From positions 223,113 to 287,112 of the forward strand of contig CAYMOX010000001.1 of assembly GCA_964392245.1 (NCBI GenBank): a DNA stretch of 64,000 nucleotides. The letters are read 5' to 3'. The translations under genes and the position numbers were made by a program. The notes below the pieces were generated by a model. That model made no database searches. It was not told the origin of the DNA and saw only the letters and a program-made list of their open reading frames with translations. Of the stretch, positions 33,717 to 41,271 are shown one piece after another (position 1 is the stretch's first letter; every line of letters starts with the position of its first letter). The DNA comes from JAAUUJ01 sp964392245 (GTDB taxonomy: Bacteria; Cyanobacteriota; Cyanobacteriia; Thermostichales; Thermostichaceae).

Positions 33717-35768
33717 ATGGCTGCAGAAACCCGCAAGCACGATACCAGCTCTGGCGATGACAAGTTTGACATTGCCCTGGGGGAAACACTGCTGCGGGCA
33801 GGACTCCTGTCTCAGGAGCAATTGGCTCAGGCCATGTGGGAGCGATCTGAAACTCAGCAACGATTGGAAGATATCTGTATTCGCCACAACTGGATCCCGA
33901 TTGAACGGTTATACAGCTATGTACCCAGCTATCGCCTGCGGCTGGGAGAATTGCTGGTGCTGTACGGGTTGCTCAGCTTCAGCCAGCTGCAGATCGTGCT
34001 TGCGGATCAAGACCGCTATCCCCAGCGTAAATTGGGGGAACTGCTGGTTGAATATGGCCTTTTAAAATCGGATCAACTGTTTTGGAGCATCCAGGAACTG
34101 GCGGAGCTGAGGCAACTGTCGGTCCCCAACACCTGGGAACTGGTGCAACACCGCAGTCCCTATCCCCGCCGCCCGGGCCAGAGCCGACAGACCCCTGTTC
34201 CCTCTGCCAGTCCTCCAGCACGACCTGCCTCCTCAACTGCTTCTCCCCGTCCAGAGAGCCATCGAGGGCCTATCGATCTTTCCTCGGATCTCAGCCATTA
34301 CCAGCAACGGATCAAGGAACTGGAGCAACAACTGGCTCAGCAGCGTCGGCAGGAGCAGGAGAAGTCACGCCGCGAGCTCCAGGCTGGCCAGACCATTACC
34401 GAGTTACACCGCCGCATTCGTCAGCTGGAGGAACAACTGCAGGAGCGCGGCTCCCGTGATCAGCAGCAGGAATCCGTTGAGCAGGATCTGCGCCGATCCT
34501 TGAGCACCCTGCAGGAGCGCCTGCAACAAACCCAGATCCAGGTTCAGGAGCAACAGTCTCGGAATGAACAACTAACCGAACAACTGAAAGTTGCCCAGGC
34601 CCGCATCTCGATTCTGGATAACCAGCTGGTGCAACAACAGATGGGCCAACCCAGCAATGTGCATGTAGAGCAGGCGCTGCGGCAGACGATCACAACATTG
34701 CAACAGCAGCTGCAGACCACCCAGATGAGTTTGCAAAATCAGCAGGTTGTCAACCAGCAACTCAGCGTTCAACACAGCCAGGATCAGGAACTTCTGCACG
34801 CTTGGGGTGTTTACCAGGAACAGGTGGAAGCGCAGTTGGCCGCCATGCAACAGAAATCGCAGGAGTCTGGCGGCGAATTGGATGCAGCCCGAACTCAGGT
34901 GGAACAGCTGCAGGCCGAACTGGAGCACAACCGTCTGCGCCTGGAGCAACTGGAAAAAGATCTGGAGGAAAAGCAGTCCCTCATGGATCGGGTGCAGGCT
35001 GCCAATGCCCGTCTGATTTCCGATCTGGCGGAGGCGCGGCGGCAGTCTCTGGACTATCAACAACAGCTGCAGTCTCTCACCTCTCCTTCCTCAGCGGGAC
35101 GGGCAGCGGAGCTGGAAAGCATGCTGGCTCAAGAGCGGGAAAAGAATGCTGTGCTGGTGATCCAGATGCAGGAGCAACGTTCTGCCCACATTGAGGCCAT
35201 GCAGAATCTGCAGGAAAAACTGAAGCAGCAGCAATCGTCCCCTCAAGACGCTGGTAGTCAACCCGCCGCACCGACCTCTTTGCCCCCTGCTGATCCCAAA
35301 AGCACGGACTCCGGTCTGGATGCGGATGAGATCACTTGGTTGACCACCCTTCCCATCTGGGCTGAAAAGATCCTCTCCTCTCTGCGACAAGCTGATCTGC
35401 TGAGCAAAGAACAATTGCAAGCGGTGATCGGGGCCTGGGATCAAGAGAAGCAATCCTTAACTGATGTTTTGAATCAACAGACTGCTCTGAAAGTAGAGAC
35501 GATCCGTTTCTTCAGTGAGGAAGGATTCTCAGCTAAATTTCACGGTTCTCGGGGGATGGGTGAGCTGTTGCGGGCGGCAGGACTGGTGAGCGAAGAGGCA
35601 CTGAAAAAGGCCCAGTCGACCGCCAAAGATGATCAGGCTCTCTGCCAGGCATTGGTAGACCAAGGAGTCCTCAGTACCACCACTGCTGAGTACTTCAACC
35701 GCAGCTTCCATAAGCAACAAGGCCGAGACCCAGGGCGCAAGCGCTTCCGACTTCTTCCCTTATCCTAA
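33717..35768 (+). CDS. Coiled-coil protein with MshEN-type cyclic-di-GMP motifs
   Basis: 683 residues, no membrane segment. Residues 75-98 and 105-128 are two tandem copies of the MshEN motif (RLGELLVLYGLLSFSQL..., KLGELLVEYGLLKSDQL...) separated by about six residues; a third related repeat lies at 21-40. In MshE and relatives such a tandem pair binds cyclic-di-GMP. A Pro/Ser-rich linker (about 150-190) leads to a long Gln/Glu-rich coiled coil (about 195-500), then a second linker and two more related helical repeats (about 555-660). There is no ATPase domain. It resembles scaffold or motility-associated coiled-coil proteins. A TATACT at 33635-33640 may be its -10. Confidence 0.8.
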   Translation: MAAETRKHDTSSGDDKFDIALGETLLRAGLLSQEQLAQAMWERSETQQRLEDICIRHNWIPIERLYSYVPSYRLRLGELLVLYGLLSFSQLQIVLADQDRYPQRKLGELLVEYGLLKSDQLFWSIQELAELRQLSVPNTWELVQHRSPYPRRPGQSRQTPVPSASPPARPASSTASPRPESHRGPIDLSSDLSHYQQRIKELEQQLAQQRRQEQEKSRRELQAGQTITELHRRIRQLEEQLQERGSRDQQQESVEQDLRRSLSTLQERLQQTQIQVQEQQSRNEQLTEQLKVAQARISILDNQLVQQQMGQPSNVHVEQALRQTITTLQQQLQTTQMSLQNQQVVNQQLSVQHSQDQELLHAWGVYQEQVEAQLAAMQQKSQESGGELDAARTQVEQLQAELEHNRLRLEQLEKDLEEKQSLMDRVQAANARLISDLAEARRQSLDYQQQLQSLTSPSSAGRAAELESMLAQEREKNAVLVIQMQEQRSAHIEAMQNLQEKLKQQQSSPQDAGSQPAAPTSLPPADPKSTDSGLDADEITWLTTLPIWAEKILSSLRQADLLSKEQLQAVIGAWDQEKQSLTDVLNQQTALKVETIRFFSEEGFSAKFHGSRGMGELLRAAGLVSEEALKKAQSTAKDDQALCQALVDQGVLSTTTAEYFNRSFHKQQGRDPGRKRFRLLPLS

Positions 35769-35771
35769 ACT

Positions 35772-36209
35772 TCAACGGTCCAGGATCAAGGTCACAGGGC
35801 CTTCATTCACCAACGAAACCTTCATGATCGCCCCAAATTGACCCGTGGCAATCGGACGTCCCAGCTCCTGTTGAAGAAGATCCACAAATCGATCAAACAG
35901 GGGTTCCGCCAACTGGGGTGCCATGGCAGCCGTAAACGACGGTCGTTTGCCTTTACGACAATCCCCCATGAGCGTGAACTGGGACACCGCCAGGATCTCA
36001 CCCCCAATATCCCGCACCGACTGCTGCATCAAGCCTTCCTGTTCAAAAATGCGCAACCCCACCACTTTGCGGGCCATCCAGAGCAGTTGCTCCTCCCCAT
36101 CTCCAGTCGCCAGACCCACCAGCAACAACAGCCCCCGCCGGATCTCGCCAACCCCAGATCCTGCCACCTGCACCTGGGCAGACGATACTCGTTGGACAAC
36201 AACCTTCAT
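35772..36209 (-). CDS. dtd: D-aminoacyl-tRNA deacylase
   Basis: 145 residues, the standard DTD length. It removes D-amino acids and glycine mischarged on tRNA. The SQFTLMGDCRKGKRPSF motif and the C-terminal NEGPVTLILDR (usually NxGPVT) are present. The protein starts MKVVVQRVSSAQVQV, typical of the family. It converges on the coiled-coil gene with three bases between the two stops. Confidence 0.96.
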   Translation of the reverse strand: MKVVVQRVSSAQVQVAGSGVGEIRRGLLLLVGLATGDGEEQLLWMARKVVGLRIFEQEGLMQQSVRDIGGEILAVSQFTLMGDCRKGKRPSFTAAMAPQLAEPLFDRFVDLLQQELGRPIATGQFGAIMKVSLVNEGPVTLILDR

Positions 36210-36272
36210 GGGGCCATTTACTCTAAAACTAAAGAGAGGGTCACAGTTGGATCAGTATAGCGGTGGGGTTCG

Positions 36273-37106
36273 GTGGCGACGAAAACGACTCAAGATCAGG
36301 AAGGGCAGGTAGCACGCCCGTTTCTCAAGTGGGCAGGAGGAAAAGGCAAGCTTCTGGATCAGTACATCAAGTATTTCCCGCGCCAGTATCGCACCTATTT
36401 CGAGCCCTTTCTGGGAGGGGGAGCCGTTTTTTTTCATCTGAGGCCGCAACAAGCTGTCCTCACAGACATCAATCCCCACCTTGTGAATGTCTATCGTTGT
36501 GTACGGGATGAGGTGGAGTCCCTGATCCCTCTGCTGCAAGATCACCAGGTGCACCATGGCCCAGACCACTACTACCGGGTGCGGGCGCTGCCACCCGAGG
36601 ATCCGGTGCAACAGGCCGCGCGGCTGCTCTATCTCAACAAGACCTGTTTCAACGGCCTCTACCGTGAAAACGCCAGCGGTCAGTTTAATGTTCCCATCGG
36701 GCGCTACCGCAATCCCCGGATCTGTGACCCCGATCTGTTGCGGGCGGCATCGCAAGCTTTGCAGGGCACGGATCTACAGGTGAAACCTTTCGAAGCAATC
36801 CTGGAGGCTGCAACTCCAGTAGACTTTGTCTATTTCGATCCTCCCTACCATCCCCTCAGTCCCACCAGCAGCTTCACGGCCTATAATCGCTGCAGCTTTG
36901 GAGACAAGGATCAAATCCGCCTACGGGATGTGTTTGCCACCCTGGTCGCCCGCGGGGTTCCGGTCATGCTCTCTAACTCGGACTGCGAATGGATCCGGAC
37001 CTTGTACCAGGATTTTTCGATTCACACCATCACTGCGGCGCGGGCCATTAACTCTAAAGCACAAGGGCGAGGCAAGATCACAGAAGTACTGGTCACGTCT
37101 GTATGA
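36273..37106 (+). CDS. dam: Dam-type N6-adenine DNA methyltransferase
   Basis: 277 residues from a GTG at 36273. Alpha-class amino-methylase order: FLKWAGGKGKLLDQY near residue 17, the SAM motif FEPFLGGGAVFFHL (43-56) and the catalytic DPPY (189-192). This class methylates GATC, and GATC is strongly over-represented in the window. No restriction gene is adjacent, so it is probably a solitary housekeeping methylase like those of other cyanobacteria. Its stop overlaps the next start (ATGA). Confidence 0.88.
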   Translation: MATKTTQDQEGQVARPFLKWAGGKGKLLDQYIKYFPRQYRTYFEPFLGGGAVFFHLRPQQAVLTDINPHLVNVYRCVRDEVESLIPLLQDHQVHHGPDHYYRVRALPPEDPVQQAARLLYLNKTCFNGLYRENASGQFNVPIGRYRNPRICDPDLLRAASQALQGTDLQVKPFEAILEAATPVDFVYFDPPYHPLSPTSSFTAYNRCSFGDKDQIRLRDVFATLVARGVPVMLSNSDCEWIRTLYQDFSIHTITAARAINSKAQGRGKITEVLVTSV

Positions 37107-38365
37107 CAGCTTCACAGCCAAAACCACTCACCCGAACTGCTTCCTCACTGCGAGTGGTGGTGATCGGTGGGGGGGCAGCTGGATTTTTTGGAGCCATTAC
37201 CTGTGCTCAGTCCCATCCCCATACCCAGGTCACACTGCTGGAGGCCGGTCCACATTTCCTGAGTAAAGTGCGCATTTCTGGAGGAGGACGCTGCAATGTC
37301 ACCCACGCCTGCTTTGATCCGGCTCTGCTAGTACAGCATTATCCCCGAGGCGGCAAGGCCTTACGCGGACCCTTCACCCGCTTTCAACCCCGAGATACCG
37401 TGGCCTGGTTTGCCAAGGCGGGCGTTGAATTAAAAACGGAAGCGGATGGTCGCATGTTCCCCGTCACCGATGACTCTGCTACGGTTGTGGATTGCCTGAT
37501 CCAGGCTGCGACTCAGGCAGGGGTCCAATTGCGCTCCCACAGCCCCGTGACTCAGGTTGAGTTTCAGGATCAGCAATTCAAACTCCACCTTAAATCGGGA
37601 GAAACCCTGTTCTGTGAGCGGCTGTTACTGGCAACTGGCAGCAGTCCTCAGGGACATCGCCTGGCTCGTGCTTTAGGTCATACCATCATTCCTCCCGCCC
37701 CCTCCCTCTTCACGTTCAATATTCCGGATCCCGCCCTACACCAGCTCGCGGGGGTGAGTGTCGAACAAGCTCATCTACGCCTACAGCTCGGATCAGAGCG
37801 CCTGGAGCAAGTAGGACCGATCCTGATCACCCACTGGGGCCTGAGTGGACCTGCGGTGCTGAAACTGTCGGCATGGGGAGCCCGACTCCTGCAAACTCAC
37901 CATTACCAGGCTTGCCTGCGCATTAACTGGCTTCCCGGTATAAACCAGGATCAGCTGCGCCAAGACCTGCTACAGGCCAAATCAAACACCCCGCGCCGCC
38001 AGGTGCGTTCTCATTCCCCACTCCCTTTATCCCTGCGACTCTGGCAGTACTGCTGTGACCAGGCCAATCTGGATCTGGCGTTGCGCTGGGCCGATCTCTC
38101 CAAGCAGGCCATGCAACGTCTGCTCATGCTCCTCACCCAGTCTGACTTTCAGATCACGGGCAAGGGAGTGTTTAAGGAAGAGTTTGTCACAGCAGGAGGC
38201 GTGGATCTGCGGCAGGTGGACACCCGCACCATGGCCAGTCGTCTCTGGGGAGGACTCTATTTTGCAGGCGAGATCCTGGATATTGATGGGGTCACCGGAG
38301 GCTTCAACTTTCAAGCGGCCTGGACCACCGCCTGGTTAGCCGGACAAGCGTTGGGGACAGGTTAA
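37103..38365 (+). CDS. FAD-dependent oxidoreductase of the BaiN/HI0933 family
   Basis: 420 residues. The dinucleotide fold VVVIGGGAAGFFGAI at 19-33, the family signature KVRISGGGRCNVTHA near residue 56, and the terminal GEILDIDGVTGGFNFQAAW FAD contact are all present. Members are widespread flavoproteins of uncertain substrate (some act on bile acids or are suggested to act in RNA modification). It is translationally coupled to the upstream methylase by a four-base overlap. Confidence 0.88.
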   Translation: MTASQPKPLTRTASSLRVVVIGGGAAGFFGAITCAQSHPHTQVTLLEAGPHFLSKVRISGGGRCNVTHACFDPALLVQHYPRGGKALRGPFTRFQPRDTVAWFAKAGVELKTEADGRMFPVTDDSATVVDCLIQAATQAGVQLRSHSPVTQVEFQDQQFKLHLKSGETLFCERLLLATGSSPQGHRLARALGHTIIPPAPSLFTFNIPDPALHQLAGVSVEQAHLRLQLGSERLEQVGPILITHWGLSGPAVLKLSAWGARLLQTHHYQACLRINWLPGINQDQLRQDLLQAKSNTPRRQVRSHSPLPLSLRLWQYCCDQANLDLALRWADLSKQAMQRLLMLLTQSDFQITGKGVFKEEFVTAGGVDLRQVDTRTMASRLWGGLYFAGEILDIDGVTGGFNFQAAWTTAWLAGQALGTG

Positions 38366-38801
38366 CCTCTTCAGCTAAGATCCCCTCTGCCCTTGGCCCA
38401 TGCAGGAACAGGTTACGATCGACTTTCATTGCCCCCGGAACGCCTGGCCAGGAGTCCCCCATGAAGTGGATCTCTTCTCCCTTCGCCCCCAAAGCCCCCT
38501 ATGCCTGGGAACTCAGCCCAGATAGGCACCCGAGTCATATAGCCATCCTCCACGTAGCGGCGCGTAGTCAGAGATGTGAGTGGGAGGAGTTCCAGCAATG
38601 AGAGAAAGGAACAGATTTTGAGAGAAGCTAACAAGATCAACAAGGGACACACTGTATACTAGCCTCAACATAAAATTATCGTGACAATCCGGAGGTCAAC
38701 TTGAAGACAAGAAAATCAGTTTTATATAGGGTGGAAATTGGACTCTAGATACCTGATTGTTAGACTTCTGGACATATTAAAAATGGTGTGCTTTCAGTCC
38801 C
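38366..38801. promoter_or_regulatory. Intergenic region before the TPR gene, AT-rich right half
   Basis: 436 bases with no recognised gene. The left part (to about 38640) has ordinary composition; its short open frames on either strand resemble nothing I know. The right part (38650-38801) is strongly AT-rich. TATACT at 38655-38660 is a good -10 candidate, but no clear -35 precedes it. A 15-codon frame with a strong ribosome site lies downstream (38701-38748). Confidence 0.35.
38701..38748 (+). CDS. Possible 15-residue leader peptide
   Basis: A TTG at 38701 is preceded by GGAGG at five bases, an excellent ribosome site with no other evident use. The frame reads MKTRKSVLYRVEIGL and stops at 38748, 53 bases before the TPR gene. 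It could be a leader peptide or the start of a decayed gene. Only the ribosome site and frame support it. Confidence 0.25.
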   Translation: MKTRKSVLYRVEIGL

Positions 38802-39761
38802 ATGAATCACTATGGATTTGATCCTCATTCGGGCAGCTCTGCTGAACAGGATGTAGAACGGTCTCGGTTAGCACTATCTCAAGGAGATCTTCAAGAAGCT
38901 CTTGGGTATCTGGGTTGGGCATTGGATCATACTGCAGGTAATCTGGAGCATGAAGCACTTCTGGATCAGATCATTCAATCGGCAGAAGATCCTCTAGACC
39001 TGGTTCCCCTTCAAGATCCCATGTCCCACGTTCAGGCTGCATTGCGCGCCTATATCCTGGCGGAACAGGGAGAGTATAAAGATGCCTTGGATCTTCTGTT
39101 GCAAGCCCTGCAGGTGCAGCCGGAGTCCGCGTTTTCGATCTGGGCAATCCGCTGGTTAGCGGTTCCTGCCGCTCAGGGAGCGATTCAGCCCCAAGATGTC
39201 ATGCATTTAGCGCTGTCCTTGCTACGGGATCCCCCTCACCCTCGGGCATTCGTGCGTTTAGCACCATTTTTTCTGGATTACATTCAGACTCACCCAGATG
39301 ATGGGGTGATCCTGGGGATGGTGGGAGCTTTACTGCAACCTGCAGGTCGATCGTCAGATGCTTTGCCTCTGGCCCTGCGAGCATTTGAACAGACTCCCCA
39401 CTGGCAAACCGCTCATCAGCTAGCCCTGATCTATGCCGATCTGCAGGACATTGAACAGGCGATCCATTGTCAACAGCGAGCAGTGGAACTGGCCCCAGAA
39501 CGCGATGAACCTCTCCAGGATCTGGCGCTTCTCTTCTGCGAACACGGAAAACTGGAGGAAGGTCTGGCAGTTTATGATCAGCTGTTGCAAAAAGATCCAG
39601 ATCATCCCGTGGCTCGGCCTCATCGACTTTACTATCACTTTCGCCAGACGGGGGATCAGGAGGTATTGCAGGAGTTAGAGCAAATTGCCAGCCAGGAGGA
39701 TCGTTATCCTCTTGCTCAACAGCTGGTCAGGGATGCGCTGGATCACGTCACTCCGACCTGA
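38802..39761 (+). CDS. TPR-repeat protein
   Basis: 319 residues, soluble and acidic. Helical repeats run through the whole length; the clearest TPR units are AYILAEQGEYKDALDLLLQAL (about 90-110), ALIYADLQDIEQAIHCQQRA and ALLFCEHGKLEEGLAVYDQLL, each ending in the AVELAPE / LQKDPDHP turn. Such proteins mediate protein contacts, and no partner is indicated. The long AT-rich leader suggests regulated expression. It stands alone before ilvC. Confidence 0.75.
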   Translation: MNHYGFDPHSGSSAEQDVERSRLALSQGDLQEALGYLGWALDHTAGNLEHEALLDQIIQSAEDPLDLVPLQDPMSHVQAALRAYILAEQGEYKDALDLLLQALQVQPESAFSIWAIRWLAVPAAQGAIQPQDVMHLALSLLRDPPHPRAFVRLAPFFLDYIQTHPDDGVILGMVGALLQPAGRSSDALPLALRAFEQTPHWQTAHQLALIYADLQDIEQAIHCQQRAVELAPERDEPLQDLALLFCEHGKLEEGLAVYDQLLQKDPDHPVARPHRLYYHFRQTGDQEVLQELEQIASQEDRYPLAQQLVRDALDHVTPT

Positions 39762-39881
39762 AGGGTATTCAGATCCGGCTTGCTGCGCAACATTTCACGA
39801 CAAATCTCTCCACATTAGACAAATCCTGGTAACCTAGAAAAACTGTCAATTCACACCTCAAGATCCCGCAGGAGCCGCTGC

Positions 39882-40874
39882 ATGGCACGCATGTACTATG
39901 ACACCGATGCCAACCTTGATCTGCTTTTGGACAAAACCATTGCCATTATTGGTTATGGCAGCCAGGGGCATGCCCACGCCTTAAATCTGCATGACAGTGG
40001 CGTGAAAGTGATCGTGGGTCTTTATGAGGGCAGTCCTTCCTGGGCGAAGGCAGAAGCCGATGGACTCACGGTCAAAACCGTCAGCGATGCCGCCGCCGCC
40101 GCCGATGGGGTGATGATCCTGTTGCCGGATGAACTGCAGAAGGCGATCTTCACCACCGAGATCAAGCCCAATCTCAAAACGGATGATTTTCTCCTCTTTG
40201 CCCATGGCTTCAACATCCACTTCGGCCAGGTGGCACCACCTGCGGATATCGATGTGATCATGGTGGCTCCTAAAGGCCCCGGGCATCTGGTGCGTCGTAC
40301 CTTTGAGCAGGGAGAAGGGGTGCCCTGCCTATTTGCCATTCATCAGGATCATTCCGGGCAGGCACGGCAACGGGCGATGGCCTATGCCAAAGGGATTGGC
40401 GGCACACGGGCAGGGATCCTGGAAACCACTTTCCGCGAAGAAACAGAAACCGATCTATTTGGGGAACAGGTGGTGCTCTGTGGGGGCCTAACCGCCCTGA
40501 TCAAGATGGGCTTTGAAACCCTGGTGGAAGCCGGATATCAGCCGGAGCTGGCCTACTTTGAGTGTCTGCACGAAGTCAAGCTGATTGTGGATCTGATCGT
40601 GGAGGGGGGGCTGGCCAAGATGCGCCACAGTATCTCCAACACGGCTGAGTATGGCGACTATACCCGAGGACCGCGTGTGATCAATGAGGAAACTCGGGCC
40701 GAAATGCGCAAGATCCTGCACGAGATCCAGACGGGGACCTTTGCGCGTGAGTTTGTTCTGGAAAACCAATCGGGTCGTCCTGGGTTTACAGCGATGCGGC
40801 GGCGGGAAGCAGAGCACCGGATTGAAGAGGTGGGACGGGAACTGCGGGCCATGTTTAGCTGGCTGAAAAATTGA
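39882..40874 (+). CDS. ilvC: Ketol-acid reductoisomerase
   Basis: 330 residues, class I. It rearranges and reduces acetolactate with NADPH and Mg2+ in Val/Leu/Ile synthesis. The NADPH motif GYGSQGHAHALNL starts at residue 24. The metal-binding KARI domain shows EETETDLFGEQVVLCGG and the conserved YFECLHEVKLIVDL, MRHSISNTAEYGD segments. Start MARMYYD is typical. An AGGAG stands before the ATG. Confidence 0.98.
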   Translation: MARMYYDTDANLDLLLDKTIAIIGYGSQGHAHALNLHDSGVKVIVGLYEGSPSWAKAEADGLTVKTVSDAAAAADGVMILLPDELQKAIFTTEIKPNLKTDDFLLFAHGFNIHFGQVAPPADIDVIMVAPKGPGHLVRRTFEQGEGVPCLFAIHQDHSGQARQRAMAYAKGIGGTRAGILETTFREETETDLFGEQVVLCGGLTALIKMGFETLVEAGYQPELAYFECLHEVKLIVDLIVEGGLAKMRHSISNTAEYGDYTRGPRVINEETRAEMRKILHEIQTGTFAREFVLENQSGRPGFTAMRRREAEHRIEEVGRELRAMFSWLKN

Positions 40875-40936
40875 CACCCTCATTCCAACTGGGATCTGGC
40901 TCAGCAGTTTGGGCAGCAAGAATGAGAGTGTAATTG

Positions 40937-41179
40937 TTATTCATGATCGAAAGCTCTTGATTTCTGGCAGCATTCGTAAAACTGCAGTGACGCTGTTGAG
41001 CAGCTAGTACACCCATGACATCGCTCTGGGGTGGGTAACTGTTGAATCCGGCCTTTTCGGATCAGGTGAGCTAACATCCCCTCCAGGGCATGCGCTTCGA
41101 TATCGAAATGCATCTCCAATTGGGCCAGTGAAGCACGTCCCTGTTGCTGAATATGGTTTTGAATGTCTTCCAGAAGCAT
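40937..41179 (-). CDS. feoC: FeoC-like small winged-helix protein
   Basis: 80 residues from the ATG at 41179, which has AGGAGGAG directly upstream. A winged-helix part (MLLEDIQNHIQQQGRASLAQ, ALEGMLAHLIRKGRIQQL) is followed by a cysteine cluster (CHGCTSC, then ECC). FeoC proteins bind FeoB or an Fe-S cluster and tune ferrous iron uptake. It is the third gene of feoA-feoB-feoC, 92 bases after feoB. Confidence 0.8.
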   Translation of the reverse strand: MLLEDIQNHIQQQGRASLAQLEMHFDIEAHALEGMLAHLIRKGRIQQLPTPERCHGCTSCSTASLQFYECCQKSRAFDHE

Positions 41180-41271
41180 GGCTCCTCCTCTACAAAAACA
41201 GTGGGTTGCATAGTTTTGATCAGGGTGGAAATCGGGTGGGGAGGTGATGGATCTACACCCTGACATTTGCC

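Noticed and set aside
38304..38652. Short minus-strand frames between the flavoprotein and TPR genes as a degraded gene
   Set aside because: The peptides contain no motif I recognise and there is no ribosome site.
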